Positions 1-8,670 of a stretch of DNA of 64,000 nt are shown in pieces. Numbering within the stretch: the stretch's first letter is position 1; every line of letters begins with the position of its first letter. Source of the stretch: Holophagales bacterium UBA5704 (GTDB lineage Bacteria > Acidobacteriota > Thermoanaerobaculia > Multivoradales > UBA5704); the NCBI GenBank assembly GCA_002420005.1, contig DIHE01000138.1, positions 1 to 64,000 of the forward strand, given 5' to 3'. Made by a program: the position numbers and the translations under genes. Under the pieces are notes generated by a model. That model ran no database searches and was not told the DNA's origin. It saw nothing but the letters and a program-made list of their open reading frames with translations.

Positions 1-21
1 CCCGACCCGCCTGTCCGCGGC

Positions 22-429
22 TCACGGAACCAGCGGCTCCACGATGGGGATGGCCGCCTTGAGCTGTGCCCATCCCATGCCGATGTTGGTCGTCTTCTTG
101 GTCACCAGCATCATCACCGCCTTGCCGCCCCGGATGGTCTTGGCGAAATGGAAGTTGTGGGTCGAGGTGACGTGCAGCTCCTGGAAGTAGTGCTCGCTGT
201 TCTCCGGCACACCGCGGTGGGAGCGCACCATCTTTTCGATGCGTCCGATGTTCGGGCCACGGAACATGTCCATGGTGGCCGCCGCCACCACTTCATTCAT
301 CGTCTGGGTGTACTGCGAGGCGTTGTGGATGCCGAGCAGCATGCCGGTGTCGAGGTCGACGACTCCGCACGCCACGGCACCGTCGACCTGGTTGACCACC
401 TCTTTGCACGCATCGTCGATCTTGCCCAT
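22..429 (-). CDS. Roadblock/LC7-like domain protein
   Basis: A 135-residue single-domain protein. Its N-terminal half (GAVACGVVDLDTGMLLGI) has the alternating helix/strand pattern of the roadblock/LC7 fold. In bacteria these proteins act as partners or regulators of small Ras-like GTPases (MglB type) or as scaffolds. The ATG at 429 has an AGGAGTGA-type ribosome site (complement of 432-441), and it begins 3 bp after the stop of the upstream REC-PATAN gene, so the two are almost certainly co-transcribed. That neighbour also ends in a domain with similar features, so the pair may assemble together. No GTPase is visible in the window. The fold call rests on pattern only; the partner is unknown. 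Confidence 0.6.
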   Translation of the reverse strand: MGKIDDACKEVVNQVDGAVACGVVDLDTGMLLGIHNASQYTQTMNEVVAAATMDMFRGPNIGRIEKMVRSHRGVPENSEHYFQELHVTSTHNFHFAKTIRGGKAVMMLVTKKTTNIGMGWAQLKAAIPIVEPLVP

Positions 430-432
430 GAT

Positions 433-1617
433 TCACTCCTTTGGTTGAGAAACAGTTTCTGTCGCCTGCCGGATGAGGGAGGAAAATTGTGAACGAAACC
501 AGGGGGCGGAGCGGCGGTCGGCGAGCACTGCGGCGACGACCAGGGCGGTGTCCGAGGCCGTCTCCCAGAGGATGCCGATCCCCGCGTGCTCATCGACCCA
601 CTCCAGGGTGCCCCGCCCGTTTTCCCCGGCGACCACGCAGCCGCCGGCGACCAGCTCCGCCACGGGTCGTGCCATGTCCCGCAGCTCGTCCGTTCCGCGG
701 AGCACGATCGCTGCGCCATCGCTCAGCCGCACGGCGACGGCGCAGCCCGGCAAGCCGTCGTCGCCGAACTGAGCGTGCGCTTCCTGCCACCACGAAGCCG
801 CGGGCTTGCCGTTCCAGGGCGCCGGCGCAAGGCCCTTGATCCGGTCCAGAACGGGTTGCAGGTCCTGCGTGTCCCAGGCCCCGGCGGCGTCCATCGGCAG
901 CTCGTCGTCGTCCGGTGTGCCGGGGCCGCGCTTCTCCTCGTCGGCGCGGCGGGCTCCCTCCAGAAGCAGCTCGGTGATCGAGGCGAACACCGTGCGTTGC
1001 CGCGCCCGGCAGACATGCTCGATGTCGATCTCCGGTGCCGCCCAGCCTTCCAGCAGGTAGACCGCGTCGGGGCCGGTGGTCGAGCCGACCTCGGCATGGA
1101 CGATCTCGCCGTCCTGAAAACAGAGCTGGCCGCTTTCTCCCCCTGCAGTGACCCGCAGGGTGCAGGTCTTCCGTTCCAGTTGCAGGAGCTGCAGGAAGCC
1201 GAACAGGGTGATCCCCTGGATGTGGCCCTTGGCGGTTCGCCGCAGCTCGCGGTCGATCGTGGTGTCCAGGGCTTTCAGGTCGATCGGTTTCTCGACGTAG
1301 GCCACGGCGCCGAGCCCGCGGACGCTGTCTTCCATCTCCGGCGTGCCGAAGGCGGTCATCACGATGACCGGCGTCTCCAACCGCTCGTTCAGCATGTGGC
1401 GGATCAGCCCGAAGCCGTCGAGGACGGGCATCTGAAGGTCGGTCACCACCAGGTCGATCGGGCGGGAGCGCAGGAGGTCGAGGGCCTCCTGGCCCTGGGT
1501 GGCGCCGAGAATGTCGAGATCGCGGCGGCGCCGGCTCAAGCCCTCCCGGACGCTCGACAGGAAGAGCGGCTCATCGTCGACGATCAGGACCGATTTGCGC
1601 GGAGTGGCGGTTTGCAC
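433..1617 (-). CDS. Response regulator with receiver, PATAN (DUF4388) and C-terminal roadblock-like region
   Basis: About 394 residues. An N-terminal receiver domain (residues ~8-130) carries the acidic pair in VLIVDDEP, the phosphoacceptor Asp in LVVTDLQMP and the conserved Lys in VAYVEKPID. A PATAN/DUF4388 domain follows (around IQGITLFGFLQLLQLERKT, then the G-x-L-x-F-x-x-G-E-I-V-H-A strand pair). The C-terminal ~130 residues resemble a roadblock-type fold. There is no DNA-binding domain, so output is likely protein-protein. I chose the GTG at 1617 because AGAAGGGAG sits 6 nt upstream; the ATG at 1683 would add residues with no receiver similarity and has no ribosome site. The gene lies downstream of the NtrC-type regulator and directly upstream of the roadblock gene, which suggests one signalling unit. 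Confidence 0.75.
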   Translation of the reverse strand: MQTATPRKSVLIVDDEPLFLSSVREGLSRRRRDLDILGATQGQEALDLLRSRPIDLVVTDLQMPVLDGFGLIRHMLNERLETPVIVMTAFGTPEMEDSVRGLGAVAYVEKPIDLKALDTTIDRELRRTAKGHIQGITLFGFLQLLQLERKTCTLRVTAGGESGQLCFQDGEIVHAEVGSTTGPDAVYLLEGWAAPEIDIEHVCRARQRTVFASITELLLEGARRADEEKRGPGTPDDDELPMDAAGAWDTQDLQPVLDRIKGLAPAPWNGKPAASWWQEAHAQFGDDGLPGCAVAVRLSDGAAIVLRGTDELRDMARPVAELVAGGCVVAGENGRGTLEWVDEHAGIGILWETASDTALVVAAVLADRRSAPWFRSQFSSLIRQATETVSQPKE

Positions 1618-1713
1618 GCAGCTCCCTTCTGCCAATGCCGTGCCAGGGAGGCGCCCCAGTGGAAGCGGAACGCGCCGCTTCAAAATGGAGCGGCAGAATG
1701 AAGAGGTGCTGCT

Positions 1714-3066
1714 TCAGGTTGCCGCAGTGGGCTCGTCGCGCAGCTTGCGGCGCAGGGTGGAGAGCGAGATGCCGAGTTTCTGGGCGGTGTGCGTCAGGTT
1801 GCCGTCGCAGGCCCGCAGGATGCGGTGGATGTGGAGGCGTTCCAGCTCGTCGAGCGGGAGCAGGGTCTCGTCGCCGCCGGCAGGGAGATCCGCCGCCGGG
1901 AGGGCGAAGGCCTCGAGGAGGCGCGAGGGGTGGATCTCGGCGCCGTCCTGGAGCATCAGGCTGCGTTCGAGGACGTTCTTGAGCTCCCGCACGTTGCCCG
2001 GCCAGGGATAGAGCCTGAGCAGGCGTTCCTCGCCGGGACCCAGGCGGGCGCCGCGGCCGGGGGCGAGCCGCATCAGCAGATGGCGGCAGAGAGGGGGGAT
2101 GTCGTCCGGCCGGTCGCGCAAGGGGGGCAGGTGGATGCGCAGCACGTTGAGGCGGTAGTAGAGATCGCGCCGCAGACGGCCGGAGGCCACGGCCTCCTCC
2201 GGCGGCAGGTTGGTGGCGGCGAGCACGCGCGTGCGTACCGGGTGGCAGGTGGCCGAGCCGAGCCGCCGCACCTCGCCGTCCTCCAGGACGCTCAGCAGCT
2301 TGGCCTGGAGCGGCGGCGGCATCTCGGCGACCTCGTCGAGGAAGAGGGTGCCGCCGTCGGCGATCTCGAAGAGTCCCTTGCGGGTGGCCACCGCGCCGGT
2401 GAAGGCGCCCTTCTCGACGCCGAACAGCTCGGCCTCGATCAAGCCCTCGGGGAGCGCCGCACAGTTGGCGGCGAGCAGCGGGCTGGCGGCGCGCGGACCG
2501 GCATAGTGGATCGAGCGGGCGAGCAGGCTCTTGCCGGTCCCGGACTCGCCGGTGATCAACACCGGGGAGCCCGCCGCGGCGAAGCGCTGCACCAGTGCCT
2601 CCACCTCGCGCCAGGCGGCGGAGACGCCCACCAGGGCCGAGCTGTCCCGCTCCTCGGCACTGCGGCGCCGCGCGACCTGCTCGATGCGTTCGAGCTCGCC
2701 GGTGCGCAGGGCGCGGCGGATCACGGTGCGCAGCTTCTCCAGGTCGACCGGCTTGGTCAGGTAGTCATGGACGCCGTCGCGCAGGGCGTCCACCGCGTTG
2801 TCGAAGCTGGGGAAGCCGGTGATCAGGATCACCTTGGCGTCCTCGTTGGCGCGCAGCAGGTCCGGGATCAGCGTCAGGCCGTCGCCATCCGGGAGCTGGT
2901 TGTCGAGCAGGACCACGTCGGGATGGAGCTTGCGGGCGGTCTCGCGGGCTCCGGCGAGCGTGTGCTCGGCCACGGCGTCCAGCCCCGCGCGGCCGAGCTC
3001 GTCGCGCACCAGGTGACAGAAGAACCGGTCGTCGTCGAGGATCAGCACCTGGGCCGGCGGGCTCAT
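1714..3066 (-). CDS. NtrC-family sigma-54-dependent response regulator
   Basis: A 450-residue activator. The receiver domain (~5-120) has the acidic pair in ILDDDR, the phosphoacceptor Asp in VVLLDNQLPDG and Lys in YLTKPVD. The AAA+ domain (~145-375) has Walker A GESGTGKS, the sigma-54 contact loop GAFTGA and Walker B GGTLFLDEVAEMP. A Fis-type helix-turn-helix closes the protein (CDGNLTHTAQKLGISLSTLRRKL). Such proteins, once phosphorylated, open sigma-54 promoters. The ATG overlaps the stop of the upstream histidine kinase gene (ATGA), so the kinase is the likely cognate partner. A larger open frame extends upstream, but that part is out of frame with the kinase and is a shadow. Confidence 0.93.
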   Translation of the reverse strand: MSPPAQVLILDDDRFFCHLVRDELGRAGLDAVAEHTLAGARETARKLHPDVVLLDNQLPDGDGLTLIPDLLRANEDAKVILITGFPSFDNAVDALRDGVHDYLTKPVDLEKLRTVIRRALRTGELERIEQVARRRSAEERDSSALVGVSAAWREVEALVQRFAAAGSPVLITGESGTGKSLLARSIHYAGPRAASPLLAANCAALPEGLIEAELFGVEKGAFTGAVATRKGLFEIADGGTLFLDEVAEMPPPLQAKLLSVLEDGEVRRLGSATCHPVRTRVLAATNLPPEEAVASGRLRRDLYYRLNVLRIHLPPLRDRPDDIPPLCRHLLMRLAPGRGARLGPGEERLLRLYPWPGNVRELKNVLERSLMLQDGAEIHPSRLLEAFALPAADLPAGGDETLLPLDELERLHIHRILRACDGNLTHTAQKLGISLSTLRRKLRDEPTAAT

Positions 3067-4622
3067 GGGTGCCCCGCGGCGGCGATCAGGGTGAGGGTGA
3101 CCGCGGTGCCGGTGCCCCGGGTGCTGCTCACCTCGACGGTCCCGCCCATCTTGGTGACGAGTTTTTTGACAATCGCCAGGCCGAGGCCGTTGCCGTGCGG
3201 CTTGGTGGTGAAGAAGGGCCGGAAGAGCTTGGCGAGCTGCTCGGGTCCCATGCCGTGGCCGTTGTCTCCGACCACCAGGTAGATCCGGGGCTCGCGGCGC
3301 CAGGCGCTCAGCGTGATCCGCGGCTCCGGGCTCGCCTCGGCCGCATCGCCGGCGTTGGCCACCAGGTTGAGCAAGGCCTGGTGGAGCGCACGCGGATCGA
3401 TCAGTGCCGCGCCGAGGCCGGCGTTGGCGTGGAGGGTCACCGTGAGGCCGCGGCGGGCAAAGTCCTCGCCGAGGAGGCGGGAGAAATCCTCCAGGAAGCG
3501 GTTCAAGTCGACCGGCTCGATCCGCGGGTGCTCGAACAGGTTGAACGTCTTGAACACCTTGAGGAGGTATTCGACGCGCCCGATCTCGGTCAGGGTGCGG
3601 TCGAGATAGTCGGTCACCGTGTCGCGCGGAAAGGCGTCGATCTGCTCGCGCAGCACGCTGAGCGCCGTCTTGATCGAGTTGACCGGGTTGCCCAGCTCGT
3701 GGCGGATGGAGGAGAAGATGAAGCCCACGTTGTCCATCATGTTCACCGCCGAGGCGACGGCTTCGAGGCGTTCCCGCTCGGTGACGTCGCGGCCGACGAC
3801 CACATAGTTGCAGATGGCTCCGGACGGATCGCGCACCGGCGACACCGAAGCCTCCTCCCGGGCCGGTGCGCCGTCTTCGCGGAGGGTGGTATACCGCCCC
3901 TGCCAGCCGCCTCCCTGTGCCAGGGCCCGGCGGATCTCGCGCCACACCTCCCGGTCCTGGGGACCGAGCCGGAGGATGCGCGGGCATCGCCCCAGAACGG
4001 CCGCGGGGGAGCGCCCGGTGAGCTGGGAGAACGCCGGGTTGGCGTACTCGATGCGCCCGAACCGGTCGAGCAGCAGCATGGCCTCGGCCGACTGGTCGAC
4101 CGCCGCGGTGAGCTGGCGGGCCTGCTCCTCGGCGAGGCGGCGCTGGGTGACGTCGGTGACGACATGGACCCAGCCGCTGGTTTCGGCGGATGGATCCAGG
4201 AGGTAGCTGGTCACCTCGTACCAGTGGTCGCTGCCGGGAAAGCGGATCGCCCCCGACCGCGGGCTGCGAAAGGCCGGATGCGGCGAGGTCTGCTCCGGGC
4301 CGAAGAAGAGCCGGCTGAGGTCGGCCCCCACGAGCTGGGAGAAATCGAGGCGCAGGAGGGCGGACACCGCCTTGTTGCAGCGGACGATGCGGCCCTGGGG
4401 ATCCTCGAGGATGATCAGGTCGCAGACCGCATCGACCGTCGCGCGCCACTCGTTGCGCGCCCGGGCGAGCTCCTGCTCGATCCTGTTCTCCTGCTCGATC
4501 TTTAGTGACTCTTGGCCACTTCCTTCTTCCAAGTGAACGCTCCGATCCCTGGCAACCCGGAGGATGATCCACGCCAAGGCATTCCAGCATCGCTGCTGTG
4601 TAGTATGGGACCACCCTACCAT
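3063..4622 (-). CDS. PAS-domain sensor histidine kinase
   Basis: Up to 519 residues. Two PAS domains (about 60-180 and 185-300; LTAAVDQSAEAMLLLDRFGR starts the second) precede a HisKA helix with the phosphoacceptor His in IRHELGNPVNSIK, and a HATPase domain with an N box (NLVANAGDAAEA), DNGHGMG and GNGLGLAIVKKL. There is no obvious membrane segment, so it probably senses a cytoplasmic or redox signal through PAS. The stop overlaps the start of the NtrC-type regulator by 4 bp. The start is uncertain: the ATG at 4622 has no clear ribosome site, and a TTG at 4532 is possible. Family features are clear; the signal is unknown. Confidence 0.9.
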   Translation of the reverse strand: MVGWSHTTQQRCWNALAWIILRVARDRSVHLEEGSGQESLKIEQENRIEQELARARNEWRATVDAVCDLIILEDPQGRIVRCNKAVSALLRLDFSQLVGADLSRLFFGPEQTSPHPAFRSPRSGAIRFPGSDHWYEVTSYLLDPSAETSGWVHVVTDVTQRRLAEEQARQLTAAVDQSAEAMLLLDRFGRIEYANPAFSQLTGRSPAAVLGRCPRILRLGPQDREVWREIRRALAQGGGWQGRYTTLREDGAPAREEASVSPVRDPSGAICNYVVVGRDVTERERLEAVASAVNMMDNVGFIFSSIRHELGNPVNSIKTALSVLREQIDAFPRDTVTDYLDRTLTEIGRVEYLLKVFKTFNLFEHPRIEPVDLNRFLEDFSRLLGEDFARRGLTVTLHANAGLGAALIDPRALHQALLNLVANAGDAAEASPEPRITLSAWRREPRIYLVVGDNGHGMGPEQLAKLFRPFFTTKPHGNGLGLAIVKKLVTKMGGTVEVSSTRGTGTAVTLTLIAAAGHP

Positions 4623-4737
4623 GATGAAGGGGCGGATTCAATCCATCTTCGCGCGAGAGGTGGAGGAAGGCGGCCCGGCAGGGGCCTTGGGAGAGGAGGC
4701 GGCGCCGGGGTGGGCGTCCCGGCGCCGCGGCGGGTTC

Positions 4738-5550
4738 TTACTCGACCACGACCCCGGTCAGGTCCTCGCGTGGCTCGGGCCGGCGGATGTCGAGCTTTTC
4801 GAGGGCTTCGACGAGCACGGACCCGATCACCAGGTCGCGGTACCACTTCTTGTCGGCGGGGATGACCCACCACGGGGCGTGACGGGTGCTGGTGCGGCTG
4901 AGCAGGGCCTCGTAGGCCTTCGTGTAGTCGTCCCAGAGGGCGCGGTCGTCGAGGTCGCCCTTGCGGAACTTCCAGCGCTTCTCCGGGTCGTCGAGGCGCT
5001 CCTGGAGACGCTCCTTCTGCTCGTCCTTGCTGATGTGGAGGAAGAACTTGAGGATGGTGGTGCCGGTTTCCGCCAGCAGTTTCTCGAAGTCGTTGATCTG
5101 GCCGTAGCGGGCCTTCCAGACCTTCTCGGGCACGAGCTGGCGGACCCGTGGCACGAGGACGTCTTCATAATGGCTGCGGTTGAAGATGACGATCTCGCCG
5201 CGGCCGGGGACCCGGCTGTGGACGCGCCAGAGGAAGTCGTGGGCGAGCTCCTCCTCGGTGGGTGCCTTGAAGGCGGCGACCCGGACGCCCAGCGGATTGA
5301 CGCCTTCGAAGACCTTGCGGATGACGCCGTCCTTGCCGCTGGTGTCCATCCCCTGGAGGACGACGAGCACGGCGTGCTTCTGCTCCGCCCACAGGCGCTC
5401 CTGCAAGACCTCCAGCCGCTCGTTGAGCTCCAGGGCCTTCTCTTCGGCCGCCTCCCGGCCGTCCTTCGCCCCGGCCGTGTCGCCGGGAGGGTGGCGCGAC
5501 AGATCGACCTTCTCGCCCGGCTCGATCCGGTATCGCTTCAGCTTCTTCAT
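4738..5550 (-). CDS. ppk2: Polyphosphate kinase 2 family (PPK2)
   Basis: A 270-residue single-domain PPK2. Walker A reads GMDTSGKDG (~residue 68); the lid and Walker B region includes IVIFNRSHYEDVLVPRV and the basic lid stretch EKRWKFRKGDLDDRALWDDY, all hallmarks of the family. PPK2 enzymes move phosphate between polyphosphate and nucleoside mono- or diphosphates, supporting energy storage and nucleotide recycling. Length and the absence of a tandem second domain fit short class I or III PPK2; the exact nucleotide class cannot be decided by eye. The gene follows the TRASH-like secreted protein by 6 bp, so they share a transcript. Confidence 0.9.
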   Translation of the reverse strand: MKKLKRYRIEPGEKVDLSRHPPGDTAGAKDGREAAEEKALELNERLEVLQERLWAEQKHAVLVVLQGMDTSGKDGVIRKVFEGVNPLGVRVAAFKAPTEEELAHDFLWRVHSRVPGRGEIVIFNRSHYEDVLVPRVRQLVPEKVWKARYGQINDFEKLLAETGTTILKFFLHISKDEQKERLQERLDDPEKRWKFRKGDLDDRALWDDYTKAYEALLSRTSTRHAPWWVIPADKKWYRDLVIGSVLVEALEKLDIRRPEPREDLTGVVVE

Positions 5551-5556
5551 GGCGCC

Positions 5557-5940
5557 CTACGAGCCCGCGGGGGCCTGGTACTTCTTCAGGGTCTCTTCGC
5601 TCTCGAAGTAGAGGACGGAGCCGTCCGGCTTGGCGGCGATGACCGCCGTGGCCTTGTCGACCTTCTTGCCGGTGACCGGATCGACGGCCTGGCGGGAGGC
5701 CGCGTCGTTGGCGAGCTTCTCCTTGCACATCTCGCAGCAGCCGTAGTAGGTGCGGCCCTGGACGGCGACCGGGATCTGGTCCTTCTCGAAGACCTGGTTG
5801 TTGATCATGCAGACCTTTTGGGTCTCGACCCGGCGGAGAGCCGGCGTGGAGTCGGCGGCGACGGCGACGCCGGCCAGCCCGACGGTGAGCAGGAGGGCGA
5901 GGCCGAGGATGGCGAAACGGCGGGTGGACGGGGTGGGCAT
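5557..5940 (-). CDS. Secreted TRASH/YHS-like metal-binding protein
   Basis: 127 residues. A signal peptide (MPTPSTRR then a hydrophobic run ending AVAADS) is followed by a cysteine-bearing module with CMINNQVF and YYGCCEMCKEKL, the spacing expected of a TRASH/YHS-type fold that binds soft metals. VDPVTGKKVDKATAVI and YFESEETLKKY match periplasmic members that look like the C-terminal part of copper or heavy-metal handling proteins. The ATG at 5940 has AAGGAG 9 nt upstream; a longer antisense frame through this region is not coding. It is the first gene of a two-gene unit with PPK2 and lies divergent from the desaturase. The metal and partner are not known. Confidence 0.75.
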   Translation of the reverse strand: MPTPSTRRFAILGLALLLTVGLAGVAVAADSTPALRRVETQKVCMINNQVFEKDQIPVAVQGRTYYGCCEMCKEKLANDAASRQAVDPVTGKKVDKATAVIAAKPDGSVLYFESEETLKKYQAPAGS

Positions 5941-6093
5941 AGAGTCTCTCCTTCTCGTGTTGTCGTAGCACATCTCCTGGCCCGCCGGGAATCTGGTATC
6001 CTCCTTGCGCCTTCGGCTGGTCCAGGAAGCGCGGCCCTCGCGAGGGCCGAACAGGCAACATCGGCAGGCGCGCCGAACTTCACGGAGAGCATT

Positions 6094-7221
6094 GTGTCCG
6101 AAACCAAGCCCCGCCTCAATGTCGTCAGCATCATCTTCCTCCTTGGAACCCTCCTGGTCGCCCTCGTCGGAACTCCCTGGTACATCCTCACCCACGGGCT
6201 CGGCCTTCCGGAGACCTTGACGTTCGTGACCATCTGGCTCGCCGTGGGGCTGTCGATCACGGGCGGGTATCACCGCCTGTTCTCCCACAAGACCTATCAG
6301 GCCGCCTGGCCGGTGCGTCTGTTCTACTTGATCTTCGGCGCCGGTGCGCTGGAGAACTCCGTTCTCGCCTGGTGTGCCGACCACCGCATCCACCATGCCC
6401 ACGTGGACGAGGAGCGCGACCCGTACAACATCACCAAGGGCTTCTGGTGGGCACACATGCTGTGGATCTTCGTCGAGGGTGACCGGCCGCCGGCCGGCAC
6501 GGTCGTCCGCGACCTCGAAGAGGATCCGCTGGTCGCCTGGCAGGCCCGCTGGTACATCCCGCTCGGCCTCTTCGTCTCCTTCGGCATTCCGCTGATCGTG
6601 GGTCTGGCGACCGGCAACGTCCTGGGCTGCCTGCTCATCGGCGGCGTGCTCCGCGTCGTGGTCAGCCACCACTCGACGTTTTTCATCAACAGCCTGTGCC
6701 ACATGATCGGCAAGCAGACCTACAGCCGCGAGCACAGCGCCCGCGACAGCGCCGTGATGGCCGTCCTGGCCTTCGGTGAGGGCTACCATAACTACCACCA
6801 CAGCTTTCCGTTCGACTACCGCAACGGAGTGAAGGCCTGGCACTTCGATCCCGCCAAGTGGATCATCTACGTGCTCTCCAAGGTCGGCCTCGCCACGGAT
6901 CTGCGCCGGGCCCCCGAGGCGGCGGTGCTCAAGGCCAAGGTCGAGCTCCAGTTCGCCGCGGCGCGCGAGCGGATGCAGAAGGCGGTGGCCCACCTGCGCG
7001 AGGTGCACGAGCCGCGCCTCCAGGAGGCCTACGAGCGGCTGCAGACCGCGCTCCACGAGCTGACCACCTTGCAGCGGCGCCCGGCGAAGAAGGCCGAGGA
7101 CAACCATGTACCGTTCGAGGCCCGGCTGGGCCAGTGCTACCACGCGGTCGAGAAGGCGCTCGACGAGTGGAAGCAGACCCTGCGGCAGATGAACCGTTTG
7201 CCGCTCGCGGCCACCGCCTGA
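6094..7221 (+). CDS. Membrane fatty-acid (acyl-CoA) desaturase
   Basis: 375 residues of the stearoyl-CoA delta-9 desaturase type. Three histidine boxes are present: HRLFSH (~60), HRIHHAHVD (~97) and HNYHHSFPFDYR (~232), which bind the di-iron centre; hydrophobic segments lie between them. The enzyme inserts a cis double bond into an acyl chain at the inner membrane using O2. The GTG at 6094 has GGAGAG 6 nt upstream; the long open frame before it is unrelated. Unusually, about 90 residues after the catalytic part form a charged, predicted helical tail (AAARERMQKAVAHLREV, EAYERLQTALHELTTL) that standard desaturases lack. Confidence 0.92.
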   Translation: MSETKPRLNVVSIIFLLGTLLVALVGTPWYILTHGLGLPETLTFVTIWLAVGLSITGGYHRLFSHKTYQAAWPVRLFYLIFGAGALENSVLAWCADHRIHHAHVDEERDPYNITKGFWWAHMLWIFVEGDRPPAGTVVRDLEEDPLVAWQARWYIPLGLFVSFGIPLIVGLATGNVLGCLLIGGVLRVVVSHHSTFFINSLCHMIGKQTYSREHSARDSAVMAVLAFGEGYHNYHHSFPFDYRNGVKAWHFDPAKWIIYVLSKVGLATDLRRAPEAAVLKAKVELQFAAARERMQKAVAHLREVHEPRLQEAYERLQTALHELTTLQRRPAKKAEDNHVPFEARLGQCYHAVEKALDEWKQTLRQMNRLPLAATA

Positions 7222-7242
7222 GCGAACCGGAGGAGGCCCCCC

Positions 7243-8670
7243 ATGCGCCGGTTTGTCGTTGCGACGCTCGTCGCCGTCTGTCCTCTGACCGCCGGTGCCT
7301 GCCTCGCGGCACCGGCGTCCTCTTCTCTCCCCGAGCCCCTGCGCACGACCGCCGCGTCCTTGCGGGACGAGGCGGTTCGTGGGACGGGGGCTTTCGAGAT
7401 CGTCCGGTCTCTCACCATCGAGGTGGGACCGCGGCCCGCCGGCTCCCCGGGCGACAAGCTGGCCATTGCCTGGGGTGTGCGCACGATGCGTGAGCTGGGG
7501 CTCTCCAACGTCCGCGCCGAGCCGGTCACAGTGCCTCATTGGGAGCCCGGGGTTGCGGAGGCGGCGATCACCGCCCCCTGGCCGCAGCCGCTGGTCATCC
7601 TCCCGCTCGGCGGCAGCGTCGGCACGCCGGAGGCCGGCGTCGAGGCCGACGTCGTGGTCTTCCCCTCGGTCCAGGACCTGGAGAAGGCCGCCGCGGATCA
7701 GGTGCGCGGCAAGATCGTCTTTCTCAACAAGCGGATGGAGCGGGCGCGCGACGGCTCGGGCTACGGTGCCGCGGTCGGCGGCCGCGGCCGGGGCGCGCTC
7801 GTGGCCGGCAAGCTCGGCGCCGCTGCGCTTCTCCTGCGCTCCGTCGGCACCGACAACAATCGCACGCCGCACACCGGCGCCATGCGCTACGAGGAGGGAC
7901 AGCCGAAGATTCCGGCGGCTGCCTTGTCCAATCCGGATGCCGACCTGCTGGAAGCCCAGCTCGCGAGCGGCAAACCGGTGCGCGTGCGTCTCAAGCTGGG
8001 GAGCCGCCGGTTGCCGGACGAGGAGTCCGCGAACGTCATCGGCGAGATCCCCGGCCGGGAGAAGCCGGAGGAGATCGTGCTCCTCGGCTGTCATCTCGAT
8101 TCCTGGTTTCCCGGCACCGGCGCGGTGGACGATGGCGCCGGGTGTGCCATCGTGCTCGAAGCCGCCCGGCGCATCGGCGCCTTGCCGCAGAAACCGCGGC
8201 GGACGATCCGCGTCGTCCTCTTCGCCAACGAGGAGTTCGGCCTTTCCGGTGCCCGCGCGTATGCGGAGGCCCACGCTGCGGAGCTGCCGCGGCACGTGCT
8301 GGCGGGGGAGAGCGACTTCGGCTCCGGCCGCGTCTGGCGGGTGAGCTCCCGGGTTGCGCCGGAAGCTCTGCCGTTCGTCGACGAGATCGCCGCCTTGCTC
8401 GCCCCGCTCGGCGTCACCGAGCGCGGCGGCAACGATTCCGGCGGTGGCGCCGATCTGATCCCGATGGCTCCGGCGCGGGTCCCGATGATCTCCCTGGGCC
8501 AGGACGGGACCTATTACTTCGACTGGCACCACACCGCCAACGACACCCTCGACAAGATCGACCCGAAAGACCTCGACCAGAACGTCGCCGCCTGGGCCGC
8601 TGCGGCCTATGTGGCCGCCGAGATGCCGGGAGACTTCGGGCGGGCACCGGAAGGGGAGGGAGGAGAATGA
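7243..8670 (+). CDS. Secreted M28-family zinc peptidase
   Basis: 475 residues with a signal peptide (MRRFVVATLVAVCPLTAGACLA). The mature part has a PA-like insert (~110-230) and then an M28 catalytic domain with the metal ligands: His and Asp in CHLDSWFPGTGAVDDGAG, the catalytic Glu pair in FANEEFGLSGA, an Asp in GESDFGSGR and a final His in FDWHHTANDT. The family comprises aminopeptidases and carboxypeptidases that digest peptides outside the cytoplasm. Its stop overlaps the start of the threonine dehydrogenase gene (ATGA). Delivery of amino acids to the threonine-breakdown genes is a reasonable but untested link. Upstream is the desaturase, 21 bp away. Confidence 0.9.
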   Translation: MRRFVVATLVAVCPLTAGACLAAPASSSLPEPLRTTAASLRDEAVRGTGAFEIVRSLTIEVGPRPAGSPGDKLAIAWGVRTMRELGLSNVRAEPVTVPHWEPGVAEAAITAPWPQPLVILPLGGSVGTPEAGVEADVVVFPSVQDLEKAAADQVRGKIVFLNKRMERARDGSGYGAAVGGRGRGALVAGKLGAAALLLRSVGTDNNRTPHTGAMRYEEGQPKIPAAALSNPDADLLEAQLASGKPVRVRLKLGSRRLPDEESANVIGEIPGREKPEEIVLLGCHLDSWFPGTGAVDDGAGCAIVLEAARRIGALPQKPRRTIRVVLFANEEFGLSGARAYAEAHAAELPRHVLAGESDFGSGRVWRVSSRVAPEALPFVDEIAALLAPLGVTERGGNDSGGGADLIPMAPARVPMISLGQDGTYYFDWHHTANDTLDKIDPKDLDQNVAAWAAAAYVAAEMPGDFGRAPEGEGGE

